Notes: generated by a model not told the origin, from the sequence alone. DNA of 64,000 bases from Myxocyprinus asiaticus (GCF_019703515.2 NC_059346.1:12122501-12186500), one strand, 5' to 3'; positions 46,366 through 59,454 are shown, counted from the first letter of the stretch. Made by a program: numbers and translations.

Positions 46366-48624
46366 TGTGTGCTCTACACAGCGAGTATTTTATTAATAAA
46401 GGAGTCACAGTGGCTACCATTTCTGTATTAGTGACATTTTGTTCTTTTGAACACATGGGATGGAAGCTTTATTCACACATTTGTATTAAAACATAGCTAA
46501 TGAAATTCTTTGTTTTGTTTTGACATGTAGAAGAGCTTGTGTGAAATGATATATTTCAGGTTAAACATCAGAACCTGCTGATTCAGATGAAAACAGTTTT
46601 AACATCCGTTAACATGATCGCAAATTAAATTATAAACCAGATGTGAATTTGTACTTTCTTACCTTACTTTGTGCGAAATTCTATATAATACTTTTACACA
46701 GAGTCTTACAACTTCAACTGTTTCCTCATTAAGATGGTGGTCATGTTTGATATTGATATCACCCCTGTAGCCAAGTTGTAATTAAACTGCTGGTGTTACA
46801 TCACTTCCCAGTCTCTCTCACTCTTCAAAGTCTCTATATAGAAGTGTTTAAATGTTCAGGCACTGCTCTGCTTGAGCAGTCACAGCAGCTCTGCAGATGC
46901 CAGTGCCTCACTCTGTATTCTAGCTTACAGCTTAATGACTTCCTGCCAGGGCTAAAGTATGTGCTCACTTCATAAATCCCCCCCCCCCCTCCCCATTTTG
47001 GCCCTAACCTCCCCTCTCACGCACCACTCAGGTGCTGATGAGACCGTTCCCCTTCTGCATAATCATGTTTCCTCTAACATGAGCCAAAAACAGCCAGAAA
47101 GCCAGAGCTGCTTTTCTCCAGAATACTCTGCAGAACACATCCCTCCTGATTCCACAAGTTTTAAATGGTTAAGTGGGAAGAAAGGCTTAATTTCAGGGAT
47201 GGAAGAAATTCTAGAACCATTACAAATGCACCACAGCATTCTGGAATTTTATTACATTCTAGTCATAAAAACGTGGCCCAGGATTCTAGACCAATGTTGC
47301 TGTTGAAGAAAAGCTGTGTTGGAGATGGAGATGTCAATATTCTTGAAGAGAACTGTTGTGTGTTCTAGAAATGATTATCGTCAGAAATTGTGTGCAGTTC
47401 TGGGTTGGGACTCTGTTGCCTAGTAAATATCATGGAGCATTCTAAAATATTTAAAAGCAGTTTCACAGATCTGAAATGAACATCCTTGAACAGGATTGTT
47501 GCTGTGTTGCTCTAGAATATGGTTATTGTCTGATGGTGAAGTTCTTGATTGGGACCGTTATCTTTAAAAAGTATGTGTCTCATCTGGGTCTCGTCTTTTT
47601 TTTTCTTCTGGAAAACCAATAAAAATCGGTTAACAGAATAAATAATCATATTGTAATGCCTATTTTTGAAAAATCTAGTCAGTGAAATAAATACTTAATA
47701 AATTAAAAGTACTTCCTCTTATATAATTTTCTCCTTATTTAGAACTTGACAAACAGTCAAAGTTTTAAATTAACCTTAGCATAATACTCACATGCTAAAA
47801 ATTTCACTGGCATAAAATGTATTAATATTTATTATGCCACATTTCAGTCTGGCATGTTGTTGACTAATATTATTATAAACTTTACTCAAGAAACTCAAGA
47901 TCAGCAAAAAACAAACAAAGAAAATATTAAATAATTTTTGTAAAAAAAAATACACAACAGAAAAATGCGTCTTGCGGAAATTGATTTAAAATATATTTAT
48001 AAACTCTTGCAAAAAAAAAAAGGACAGAATTAATGCAGAGTGCATCTTTTGGCTTTCATAATATTCTTTAGCATGCTTCTTTTTGAGGTGATAAAACAGA
48101 TTGTTTGTATTACCGCAAGTGATTATCGTCGTGTGACACAGTTTGCAGATTCAATTTTTCTAATCTGTGTTGGCTTTTGTGAACCTACACCACAGATGTC
48201 ACACCTGTTTTAACAACAAGCTCCCCTGCATTTTCTTGACTTTTCTATTGATCATATCAGCAATAATTCATCAAATGATGAAGTACAGATGTGCGGTGTA
48301 GTCAAGTGCACCTCGGCCTGTTAAAGAGATGATTCAGGTGTCTGGATCACAGTGACGCTGTAATGGCAGAGTGTGTCAGATCATGGTGAACTTCTGCATC
48401 CTCTTCTATAGAGCGGTCAGAATTGGCCTGCAAAATTAGAATTGTAGAGAATCAGCAACGATTATGTGGGCACGTTTGCGGCGTTGCCTGATCTGCATAA
48501 TTCCTTTAGTGAATCTGGCATTAAACCAGCGTGTGCAAATTTTACCGGCAGCATTGCCCACTCAAGCCTGGTTTCAGTCTGATGTGAAGCGTGCCCTCTG
48601 ATAGGTAAGCTCACACACATGGAT
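46366..48624. other. Intronic sequence, no feature seen
   Basis: AT-rich, with a poly-C run at 46979-46989 and A-rich runs near 47941-47950 and 48010-48021. Open frames around 46793-47368 lack recognisable domains. Confidence 0.5.
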
Positions 48625-48965
48625 ATTTACATATCGCGATATACACATTATAGCAAAATCTCTATCGATGACAGGGCTGCCCATAAGGGGTGAAAAGGGG
48701 ACAGCTTTCAGGGGCCCAGCCACTGAGGGGGGGCCCAAGAGAGATAGATCAACAACCCCGATAGTGCTACGATGTCCGGAGATCGCTTGCGCATTGTCCA
48801 TGACAAAAACAGGCACTCCAACATATAACGGCACGCCTCAGCCAGAATGAGGGGGGCCCATTAGATATAAGTTTTCAGGGGCCCAGTCGGGAGTTTGGTA
48901 GGGTGTGATCGATGGACACTTTATATCATCGCCATGATATATATCGTCATATCGCCCAGCCCTAG
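48625..48965. mobile_element. Decayed hAT-like element with a nested repeat
   Basis: The right end ATATATCGTCATATCGCCCAG then CCCTA is the inverse of the common fish terminus TAGGGCTGGGCGATATGA. The left part has ATATCGCGATATACAC and TCTATCGATGAC. Between them is a different GC-rich repeat (CAGGGCTGCCCATAAGGGG, two copies of TTTCAGGGGCCCAG) that appears to be nested. The target duplication is uncertain. Confidence 0.5.
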
Positions 48966-49181
48966 TCTGAAGTGACCATTTTAGAACTTGATTATTGCTG
49001 ATTCAGTATTTCTTTGTGCTCTAGAACATGCTTATTTGTCTTATACTGTAGGACGTTCATGCTTGGCCCAGTTGCCTTGGAAATACTATGGAGTGTATTA
49101 GAGCTTGGTTGATTTTGTGGACATTTTTGTACCATTACATGCTGTGGAGCTTGTTTTCTTACCATGGTGAAAGAGCGTTTA

Positions 49182-49485
49182 GGCCAGGGTATACTTAGTT
49201 TTTCAGTGTTCCAGATCGGATCGCACTTTCGGCCACTTCTTTTAAGTGTACTCTTTAGACCACGAGTGAATATGAATGCGTTAAACGCATGCGCACTACG
49301 ACTGCTTTGCGGTACTCTTTTAGTACAGTCGACATCAGGCGTATGCTCCGATGACAGTTCATGTGTTGAGAAAATGTGGGCCGCATGCGGACAGTCCGCA
49401 TATACTGTGGTGATGACGAAATTTGCTTCATGCATACTGTGCACATTCAGATCAGAAACACGGACAACCGAAGTATACTTTGGCC
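49182..49485. mobile_element. MITE with GGCCARRGTATACTT ends
   Basis: Left GGCCAGGGTATACTTAGTTT; the right end reverse-complements to GGCCAAAGTATACTTCGGTT. The flanks read TTTA on both sides (49178-49181, 49486-49489), a short target duplication. It is 304 bp and non-coding; overlapping open frames on both strands are chance. Confidence 0.75.
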
Positions 49486-49489
49486 TTTA

Positions 49490-51538
49490 GTTTCGGAACA
49501 GCTGCTACAGTATGTTGATGCTGTTGGTTTTAGATTGAGCAACAGAGAGAGTGAGAGACTCTCACAGTCTGGATGCATTAATGCTTTAAATAGCACATTG
49601 CTACACACACACACACCCACTGCTGCCACAGCACATGAGTGACACTGTGCTGGAAATAAAAGAAAAACACTCTTGTCTGTGGGAGGGACTCAGTTGTGCT
49701 TCTTGACTGCCGTCAGTTCTCACTATATTCCAGTTGTTACTGGAAAATTGTCTTTTCCTGGCTGTCAGATGTTGTGACTCTTGTGATGTGACAACATATG
49801 ACAGCAGTGATGGATGCTGATCTGTCACACCTCATGAAGGCAATATCATGAATTCCTCTTCGAGTGAAAGGGGTTATATCGTATGTCTATCCTTTTTCCC
49901 TGAAGGATACTTATAATGCGAGTCAAGTCATTGTAATTTAGTTTTATATGGATATTTTCCATCCTATCTCTGACCCTTAGACATATTTTAAACAATTACA
50001 ACTCGTACATCATACAAATAAATGTGTGGCCATACGTTCAGCAACACTTCCAAAACATTCAACCTTCTGTCAACGAATTCACAGTGCGATCAGTCTGTTT
50101 TCAGATTGTCAGTAAGAGTGGTCATATAAAGCTACATAACACATTTTTGGTGCAAGAAATCTTGACTAACATTATTATATTTTTACATTTTGTGTGTGTG
50201 TGTGTGTGTAACAGTCAACAGCATTCTATAGAGCTTGCACCTTGTGTTGCATGTAAACCAGTCTTTTTTTTCTTACTGTTCCTTTAACACTTACTCTGTG
50301 AATGCTCTCTATTTTGATTGGTTATCCTCTTTGCATGTGACATGAGTAACAGTGCTGAGACATCATAACCATGACATGTTTTGTTTTTAATACATTGTCT
50401 TTCTGAACTGGGTTTTAATTTCTGAAAGTGTGTTTTCATTGTATATCAAACTCATTATTTTTTAAGACCATCAAAATTACATTTTTTATGTTATGACCAC
50501 TTAACCACCTTCCTTTAGTTCAGTGGAGGTTTAACCATTAAATATCCATTATGTATTTCCTTTTGTCATTGTAGCTGATTGATATTTCTAGAATTGTCCG
50601 TTTCTTTTCTCTCTAGGATACAATAAGGACCACCTCGGTTAGGTCTTAAGAGCTTTTCACTTGTCTTTTCATGCAGCTCATGTGAGACAGGCAGGGTGCC
50701 TTGGGCAGTTTTATTCTGTACGTCTCAGTGTGCTTTTCCAGAACTGGCACATCTTCTGGCTGTTTATTGGTTTTGTAATGGGATCCATGTCAGGAATTTT
50801 TGGCAGACAAAGAGTAAATGAGCTAACACACATTTGGACCCCACAGGCTAAATAAGAGGCATTGTTTAGTGCAGAAAGCACAATACTGTTACTGTTTCAA
50901 TGCCATTGCTTTAACGCATCAGAGGAAGAGGGGGAGAGAGAGAGAGAGCAAACAAAGCTTTGATCAAAATAAAAGCTAATTGTGTGATTTCCTGTCCTGA
51001 AGCCTTTGGAAGCATAAGATACATCTTTTTTGTTCCTGAAATCACAGGGATTATCATCCCAGGCTGTTATGTTGTGGCATACAACACAGTTTTATTTGTT
51101 GGTCTGCATTCCATAAAGGGTGGGGGGTAGTTAAGCACCAGGCTTGCAATAATCCCTCCAAAACCCTGCTGCCACATGGGTGTGGTACGTGTGCACACTT
51201 ACCACAAAGCTATAAAATGCCTTTGTCCTTTGTAATCTTCCTAGAAATTTTCTAGACCGTTGGTTTTCGAGTGCCGTTGGCAGAAATGTGGTTCTTTAGC
51301 TTGTGTTCCAAGGTGATTACCACATTGTGGGCATTCTGAAAATGTCCACGTCTAGTAATCACTTTGCTGTCGAATTCTCCAGGCAGTCCTTTGGATGGAG
51401 AGTCAAGTTTGGGCTCAATGTCACTTGTAGCAAGTTCTAAAGTGTCCATAACTGGGTTTTAATTGGGAATCCGGCCTAAAGTATTTATCATAGGCAAGAT
51501 AAGATTTATTTTTAATTTTAATTGTATTGTAATCTTAA
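49490..51538. other. Intronic sequence, no feature seen
   Basis: Unassigned AT-rich sequence with short CA (49604-49618) and GT (50191-50210) runs and a GA run (50934-50949). Confidence 0.5.
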
Positions 51539-51945
51539 TGGAATAGTTCACTCAAGAGTGCTTGAAAGTTAAATGTTAGCTGTGGTGTATGCGCGCTGTC
51601 TGCAGTGGTTCCTGCTGAACTCTATGAAAGTATGAACAAGTACCGGTATTTTGATAGTGAATGCAAAACGATCTGGTTTCACTTTGATTGAACATTTCTG
51701 GAATATAGCAAACAAGTAAGGATTACTTTAATGATGCTATTTTCTCCATTTGGCCTCAGTCACCATTGTTTTTCATATCATCTCTTTCTCTATTCATTGA
51801 AAGTGAACGGTAAACCTTTGTGTTCCACACACACACACATACACAAACACACACACAAAAAAGTAATATGAGTTTGGAACAAAGTAAATGATGTAGGGTG
51901 AGTAAATGATGACCATTTTCATATTTGGGTGATTTAACATTTTAA
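51539..51945. mobile_element. MITE (TAGTTCACCCA family), diverged
   Basis: The left end ATAGTTCACTCAAGAGTG and the right end GGGTGAGTAAATGATGACCA, then TTTTCATATTTGGGTGAT, match the family at 9705. The centre has CAGTCACCATTG and TGAAAGTGAACGG, plus a CA-rich tract near 51830-51859. Confidence 0.6.
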
Positions 51946-52826
51946 TTAGATCTTACTTCTTGCAGGACTTAAGCAGGTAACTCTTGGGATTGTTTTTTGT
52001 ATTCATCTAATGCAGTACATATGCATTATTGCTGTAATTTTCTCTCTATCTGTCTCTCTCCAATCAGCTCAAGTGTGTAGTGTTTATGTACTGTATGTGA
52101 TGGCACTTAAAAACATCTTGTTAAAGTTAATCAGTTTGTTAGCAGACTGCTAAAAACACCTGGTCTTGACTATGCCTTGCTATCTTAGCATCTCGGTGCA
52201 TAAGCATTAGGAATGTACATACAACTGTATTTAATGATAAACACTGTGGTATCACTGGTATTAAGAAGCTTGAATCTGTGGTAGTAGGTTACTATGACAC
52301 CGCTACAGGCTAATGTGCAACACTAAGTTAACATAGAACCGTCTGTTGAAGTGTTTCTTTCTCGTTTTACTTAATATTTGAGAATATGAACTTGCTGAAT
52401 CCTTTGACCATCATTTTATGCACTTTTGTTAACAGTCAGATATGTGCTTTGCAATAAATAATCACTAAAACATGGTGCTGATTGGTGTATATTGATAAAA
52501 ATCAGATGTCTTGTAGATTTTTTCCCCCAACCTGAAATAATACCCTTAAAATGTTTATATAATTGGTAATATTGACTATTTCAGCGAAAAATTACAATTT
52601 AGTTTCTCAGCCCTGTTGAAAGCCCTAACACAAACACACACACACACACAAACAAACCTAGTCATTTTGTCTACGACTGAAAACCTTTCAGGAAGTCAAA
52701 CTTGACACGGATTTATTTCAAAAGGCAAAGTGCTGTGTGGTACAAAACAAGGCAGCAGGGACAGTAATGTTGAAAACACAGACACCACATTGTGCAGGGT
52801 ACAAGGTAGTACAGTTGTAGCAAGGG
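51946..52826. other. Intronic sequence, no feature seen
   Basis: Unassigned; a short CA tract lies at 52630-52650. Confidence 0.5.
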
Positions 52827-53710
52827 CTGAACGATTATTTGAAATAAAATCAAAATTGCAATATGACGTAGTGTGATTATCAAATGGCAAAGGCTCCAAA
52901 TTAACTAAAGAAACAGTCTGCATCTGCTGCTCGCTGACCTTACTATATGTGCGCAGTTCTGTTCTCTGTAGTGTATTAAAAATTCTCAAAGCACACGTGA
53001 GGCTAAAGAGCCGAGCGGTTTAAATTTACACCATTCTAGATTCGCTTATTGCACATTTGTGTAGTTCCAAATATGCTTGGCTGCTAAAAGTTACTATCCA
53101 ACTCTAAAGTAACCTTATAACACTGGATTTTTGTGGACAAAAGAGTGGATAAAAGCATTTCTCTGCATTAAAATGCCATTGTCAACTCTGCTACAAACAC
53201 TAAAATATGTGTACCACCAAAATAAAATCTTCCACCAAAATAAAGGCCCACATATAGCTATGTCACATGCAGAAAATATTACATAAATATGCTACTGTTT
53301 TATTATAATAATAATAATAATAATAAATGTAGTTGTTGTTGTTATTATACAAAAAATATATATATTTCCATAATTTGTTTACCTAATAATAACTTATTAT
53401 AAAATTAATAAAAGTAGGCTGAAGCCCTATCACAAAATGACAAAAATAGGTACACAGTGAACAGATAAAAGGTTAATATGTTGTGAATCTGTTTTTTCCC
53501 CATCTATGTTTCACTGTATTTTTTTATGTATTTGACTCAAGTGTGAAAACCCTTTCTTGAACAGTATTTCTATTGGAAGTAGAGCATGGTTGCTTGTGAC
53601 ACCTCTTACTAGGTTTTTTTTATTTTTTATGGTAATAATCATATTACAGTTCAAATCAAAATCGCAATATTTTTTTAAATAATTGCAGTTAGACATTTTG
53701 CAAATGTAAA
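52827..53710. mobile_element. hAT-like element, one end decayed
   Basis: The left end AAGGGCTGAACGATTATTTG with AAAATTGCAATATGACGTAG, and the right part AAATCAAAATCGCAATAT with TAATTGCAGTTAGACATTTT, correspond to the ends of a dispersed fish hAT family. An AAT microsatellite lies at 53309-53332. No target duplication was resolved. Confidence 0.5.
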
Positions 53711-54001
53711 TGTGCACACTGAAGTGACAGTTCAGACTTGCATGAGAATGGAAGTATTCACAGTATTACAACTATTCTGTTGGGAAACTTTACAAGTATC
53801 TGTTGGTTTTGGTTAGGATTGCTTTAAATGTTTTCTGAAGAGCAGCGTTTGGAATTAATAATGACCACAGTGCGAGAGATGTGCAATTATCTTCTGCCCT
53901 AGAACTTTACATCTTGGCAAGGGATGGAAAATGGCAGCCAATCACTTGATAATGCCCTGTAGTTGTTTTTGTGATTGTTCTTTAGCAGAGATAAGCTAGA
54001 T

Positions 54002-55472
54002 CAGTGTTTCCCAACTTTTTTTCTGCCATGGCACATTTTTTCCACATAAAAAATACTGCAGCATGAAAAACATTTTCCGGGAATATTTGTTATTTTTTTT
54101 TAAAGAATAAGCTAAACGCACCAGTTCCAGTGATTTTTAGAGATTCAAGTGTAGCAAATTAACTCACAATTGAGCAGAATTAGCTGCAAAAAGGGTATTT
54201 AGGTGTGGCTTGCTTCTGTGTCACAAATTGGTTAAATTTTATTAACTGATTAGTTCAGTGACCCCTTCTGGAGATGTCATGAGGTGGCGACAAATGAGCA
54301 TCTTATGTGCTATGAGTGAGTCATTGAATCATTGTGAGCCATTCATGACCGAAATTTACCAAGAGACTTTATAGTGTTTAAGCATTAAAAGAACAAAGCA
54401 GATCTATAATTTTCCTTCAGTTTGAGCATAATTTTCATCCAAAAAGGCTACATTAATAATCTAATAATAGTGAGTTTCAATAACGTTAATAACCAGTAAC
54501 GTTCTCCTACATTAAAACTTGCATGACTACAAATCTACCGACATCAGTAGAATGTTTAATTATTATAAACACAAAGCAGATCTACCGTATCATTTTCCTA
54601 CAGATTTAAACTGCTGGGCATGACTTTTATCATAAATGACGATGACAGTAATATCCTAATAATAATAATAATTTTGAGTTTCAATAATGTTCTTTCATCA
54701 TTGTAAAGCGCTTTTCACATGAGTTGAGTCGAGGCGTCAACGCCCCATTCAACACCAGCGTCAAGCACCACATTGCCCTTCACGACAAGTGTTGTAGAGG
54801 GCATCACAGAGGGGCGATTTTACGAGTTTGCTGTGCAAGTAAGCAGGAGGTGTGCACAATAAACATTGAAAACATGTATTTGGAAGAGAGAGAGAAAAAA
54901 AACTGGCAGTTGCTTTGATAGCAGAAAGTAATAAAAGGGCTCGTTTATGTTTAGGTCTAAGCATTTTCTTGGTGAATTTAAATTAGTTCAATAACGGGGG
55001 TCTCTGTCTGAGACTCGGAAATGAAAAGGTAATATTTAATTAAAAGAAATTATGACATTCACTATCTCTTCAAAAATGTGGACAGTTTTTAAATATTTCT
55101 TGTTTCTTTGTACTCTCAAAGACATTATTTGTGAAGCAAAGACGACATACTTCGATGTAAAGTGGCGTCACTTCATAGGCTTCAGTATGTACTGCAGCAC
55201 AGATGCGAATCATGTTAAAGCCCCTTAACGTGTATAAATATCAGTCATGTTTGCACATTAATCATAGTTCTTCACAGTCACAAAAGTGACCGATTATGGT
55301 TTCAAAATGGCGAATTTCGGCGAAAGGTAAGGAGTTTGCATCCCTGAATTTATTTTTTTATTTTTTATTTATGCATTTATTCATTTTGTGGAATTTGATC
55401 ATTTTCCACGGCACACCTGACATTCTTTCACAGCACTCTAGTGTGCCGCGGCACAGTGGTTGTGAAACACTG
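54002..55472. mobile_element. hAT-like non-autonomous transposon
   Basis: Left end CAGTGTTTCCCAACTTTTTT and GCCATGGCACA; the right end reverse-complements to CAGTGTTTCACAACCACTGT with GCCGCGGCACA. The flanks are the perfect 8-bp duplication AGCTAGAT (53994-54001, 55473-55480). It is 1471 bp; no transposase motif was seen. Confidence 0.9.
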
Positions 55473-55480
55473 AGCTAGAT

Positions 55481-56891
55481 GATGATCATTTAGCGGAAAA
55501 CAATTCACATTTATCAGAATTATCAGCTTTAACTGGTTATTCAACTTGGCAACCGGGACAGTGTATACACACACACACACACACACACACTGAAAGTCTT
55601 TCCTTTACTTTTACTGAGTTAATGATATTTGCCGTCCCCTAACCATAAAGCTACCCCCTAAATTTCAACCTCACACAATTTTTTTCAAATCTACAAGCTC
55701 TTGAGTTTTGCAACACTTTTACCTTCATAGAAATCTAACAGATGCTTTAGACTGATCTGCAGAGCCATGTGGAAGAACTGAGAATGCTGCTTAAACAGTC
55801 CTTGCATGGAAAAGTTTAACCTCAATAGTAGTTGATGTCGTTAAATACAATGTAAATGTAACTATGACATATAAAGGCTTAACTAAAGTGATTGTGACCT
55901 CCTCCGTAACACCTTTGGACCCAGTGCAGCCAAAAAAGAAAAATGTCCTTCAGAAAAATTTAGAAAAAGTATCTCATAACTACTACTTCGCCATTACACG
56001 ACTCAATCACTGGCGAGTAAAAATCTGAACATGTACAAGCCAGTGGCAAATATCACCCTTTATTTTTTTATTTTTTTGCATAGCATAAAATTTGGCTGCA
56101 AATGCGAGCAATTTAATTGCATTGTAGATGACTGGTTTAGACAGTCACATGCCCTCAGAACTAGGTCATCTGTGGTCCCAGTCAAGCATTAGATGACCTT
56201 TCCCTGTATGCACCCTCCTCCTGTACTGAATTAATTCAGCACTTCTCTTCAGCAGAACTCCATCAGTATTCAGAAAAACACTAGGATGACTCCATGCTTG
56301 TGTATTCACCCTTGTAATGCATGTTTGGGAATGACAAAGATAAAAGGACACGACAGAAAACAAACCAACAAGCTTCGGCGCAGAGGACGTCTGAGCAATC
56401 TGTGGGGCACCACCGAGGAACACACAAGGATAGTTCTCTAAATAGCATTTAGTGTTGTTTTACGGCTGCTCGCAAGCCTAAGGAAAACAGTGAGCAAGGA
56501 AATCTATGCATCAGTAGATTCAAATCTGTTTAATGCCTAGAAGGCATTCTAGACCTGTACGCTACAGAGGCTTTTTGTTCTGCTGTTTTTCCTTTTTTAT
56601 ATCTCCACAGTGTCTTGCATTACATGCACGGCTTGATAACATTAAGATGCCAGTTTTTTTTTTTTTTTGTTTGTTTTTTTTTTTTTTGCTGCATTCACTG
56701 CAGAAATCTCTAATGCATAATGATAGATTGTTGTTTTGGCAACTGAGGTCAGAGTTCTTTCTTTCTTCCTTTTCCCTATACAAACAGAGCAATGCCAAAG
56801 CATGACGCCTCTCCTTTCTGCAAAAAAAAAAAAAAAAAAGCAGAGCCTGATTTTCTGGTCTTAGATGGTCTCTCAGCTCTCCTCTCTGCTG
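55481..56891. other. Intronic sequence, no gene seen
   Basis: A (CA)n tract lies at 55566-55590. T-rich and A-rich runs lie at 56655-56688 and 56822-56839. No exon was recognised. Confidence 0.5.
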
Positions 56892-57372
56892 TAGGGCTGA
56901 AACGATTAGTCGACGTTATCGACAACGTCGACAGTAAAAAATTGTCGACAAAAATTTTCATTGTTGAATAGTCGTTTGATCTCATTTAACGTAACATGAG
57001 ATCACATTAAACTCTAATGATGACGCTCGAGAGCAGCACTGCAGTACACGTCTGACTGGGGAGAGGAAGAATTACACAGCTCACAGTACAGATGCACTCT
57101 AAACTTTCCAAAAAGCTTCAGGTGATGTAGATCGCAAAGTATGAGGGAATTATAATGCAAAAATACAAAATGAGTAAATACAGATGCACTCTCGTTGTGG
57201 AATAAGTGGAGCCAGAGCCGCAGCTGATGCTCCACTGAAGCAAAACTTGCTTGTTTTCCAATATAAATATCTAAAACTCCTTTTAAAAGAACGTACATTT
57301 TCTTCAGCAGCTATAATGCAGAAGAAAAATTGTTATCTGAGAATGTTGAATATAATATTAAAAATAAAAATA
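56892..57372. mobile_element. hAT-like element, left end only
   Basis: TAGGGCTGAAACGATTAGTC followed by GACGTTATCGACAACGTCGAC is a familiar fish hAT terminus with GTCGAC-rich subterminal palindromes. A matching right end was not found, so the extent is uncertain. Confidence 0.55.
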
Positions 57373-57641
57373 TTTTAAAATATCTAAAAATCCTTTAAAA
57401 AAAGATGCATTCACCTGAGCAGCAGCATATAAGATATTTAGACTTGCTTTTAGAGAATAGATCTTGAATATAAGTATATTTTGTCTTTACTGCACTCGCA
57501 GAAGTATAACCAAGTGAAACAAATACACTTATATACAAAATACATTATATTTAAGATATATTCTCTTAAAGCAAATCTAAATATCTTATATGTTGCTTCT
57601 CAAGTAAATGTATCTTGTTTTAAGGATTTTTAGACAATTTT
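57373..57641. repeat. Long imperfect palindrome
   Basis: The arm at about 57380-57480 (ATCTAAAAATCCTTTAAA, CAGCATATAAGATATTTAGA, GAATATAAGTATATTTTGT) is the inverse of about 57537-57636 (ACAAAATACATTATATTTAA, CTAAATATCTTATATGTTGC, TTAAGGATTTTTAGA). A loop of roughly 55 bases separates them. Related wording (CCTAAATATCTTATGCAGTG, TTAAGGATTTTTAGATAT) occurs in the hAT copies at 18957 and 21590. Confidence 0.75.
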
Positions 57642-57951
57642 AAATGGAAAACAAGACAAAAACACTTGATAACAATAGGATTTTTTTGCAATGAATTGCT
57701 TTTCTGAATTAAACGTAAAGTTTTTTTTCCCTTTAATTCAGTGAATGTTATTTAGAAGTATTTTTAAAAGATGATTTTGTCCTCTTTATTGTTAGTAAGC
57801 TCGTTTAATACAACCTTTTAAGTTGGGGCACAAGCTGATTTTCAAACCGGGATGGGCGTTTCTAAACTATCCAATGAAAGTAGGGAATCTCAATGGTTTG
57901 AAAATGCCCACTGATTAGGAAAAGCCCATTATTGTTCTGCAGAGATATAAG

Positions 57952-58030
57952 TCTCCAGCTGGGAGACCAGCTAGACAAGCCTAAACCATCTAATACTGTC
58001 AAACCAGCTTAGGTTGGTTTAAAAATGTTA
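57952..58030 (+). repeat. Degenerate minisatellite (CCAGCT-rich)
   Basis: Imperfect units such as CCAGCTGGGAGACCAGCTAG and AAACCAGCTTAGGTTGG. Confidence 0.45.
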
Positions 58031-58179
58031 TTGTATTTTTTCAGCAGGACTCTCCTCTTGTGGACAACATAAATGAAATTGTCACTCTATTTATTTATTC
58101 ATTTATTTATTGTTGTTCTGTGCTTGACTGAAAAAAGCAATTTGTCCATTGCATATACTGTTGAGAATACAAGAATGGA

Positions 58180-58345
58180 AGTTATTTGTCATTTAGCACA
58201 TGCTTTCTAATGCAAAGCCACTTGTAATACTACAGGGACAGTCCCCTCTTGAATAACTAGGTTAAATGCCTTGCTTAAGGGCACTAGGTCACAGGGGAAT
58301 TCCAGAATTTGAACCTGTGACCTTTTGATTACTTTGCAGGAAACA
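58180..58345 (-). mobile_element. SINE, minus strand
   Basis: The reverse complement shows GTAATCAAAAGGTCACAGGT and GGTTCAAATTC (B box), then AGTGCCCTTAAGCAAGGCAT, parallel to the body of the SINEs at 4377 and 19294 but diverged. It ends in a tail with GTGCTAAATGAC. Confidence 0.65.
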
Positions 58346-58543
58346 TGTTATTCTATGATAATATGAGTTAATATTATTTATCCCAGCCTGCATGGCCTTG
58401 GTTATTTTTTGCATACTACCAGACTTTGGGTGGGTTTATTTGAAATAGTTACCACAATTATATTACAAGTGTTGCAAACTGTTTATCCGGAAAGTGAAGA
58501 TTCAGGCCAAAAATACACGTCACTATAAAAGCACGTTTCAAGG

Positions 58544-58969
58544 GGAGGCCTGGGTAGCTCAGTGGTAAAGACGCTGGCTACTACTCTTGGAGTTCCCTAG
58601 TTCAAATCCCAGGGCGTGCTGAGTGACTCCAGCCAGGTCTCCTAACCAACCAAATTGGCCCGGTTGCTAGGGAGGGTAGAGTCACATGGGGTAACCTCCT
58701 CGTGATCGCTATAATGTGGTTCATTCTCAATGGGGCGTGGTTGCCGCGGTGGATAGCGTGAATCCTCCACACGCGCTTTGTCTCCGTGGCAATGCGCTCA
58801 ACAAGCCACGTGATAAGATGCACGGGTTGACTGTCTCAGACGCGGAGGCAATTGGGATTCGTCCTCTGCCACCCGGACTGAGGCAAATCACTACGCGACC
58901 ACGAGTACTTAAAAGCGCACTGGGAATTGGGCATTCCAAATAAAAAAAATAAATAAAAAAAACAAAATA
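58544..58969 (+). mobile_element. tRNA-derived SINE (cyprinid HAmo-like type)
   Basis: The head has A-box TGGGTAGCTCAGTGG and B-box AGTTCAAATCCC. The conserved body (TGACTCCAGCCAGGTCTCCT, TTGGCCCGGTTGCTAGGGAG, GAGCCACGTGATAAGATG-like) runs for about 400 bp and ends GGGCATTCCAAAT with an A-rich tail. I recognise it as an abundant cyprinid SINE; the family name is from memory and less sure than the class. Open frames in it are not genes. Confidence 0.85.
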
Positions 58970-59053
58970 TAAGCTAGAGCCCTGAAATTGAAGAAATTGT
59001 GACAGAAATATATTACAACTGTATAGTTAAATGTATGTATGTATATTCACTGT

Positions 59054-59083
59054 AATGATGATGATGATGATGATAATAATAAT
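59054..59083 (+). repeat. (GAT)n/(AAT)n microsatellite
   Basis: GAT units passing into AAT; another AAT run lies at 59219-59242. Confidence 0.9.
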
Positions 59084-59454
59084 GAAGCAATATATCACAA
59101 GCAAGACTGCTGTTGAATAAAAGTTTGGCAAAAAATGCAGTGACCTGTTGAAAAAGGTTTTAAGAATGAATTGATTAGACACCATTTTGATGATGACATT
59201 AAAACATGAAGTTCTGGAAAATAATAATAATAATAATAATAACAAAAAGGAAAACATGATTTGGTAAGGAAAGAAACAGATTTCAGTAGGGTGCTACTTA
59301 AAAACACTTAAGCAATGCATCCTTGATTGAGAAACACTTGAAGGAAACATGCTTTTCTTTTAATTTATTATTTACATTGAAAAGTTACTTTTTAAATAGG
59401 CTAAACAGGTTGTCCAATAGCACATTGTCATATTAGCATATGTATGCAGTGATA

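Noticed and set aside
46959..47306. 115-codon open frame
   Set aside because: Starts across a poly-C run; no domain and no coding bias evident.
58544..58969. Possible tRNA gene or protein frames (58602-58943)
   Set aside because: A and B boxes belong to a SINE head; the cloverleaf is incomplete and the body is the known SINE sequence.
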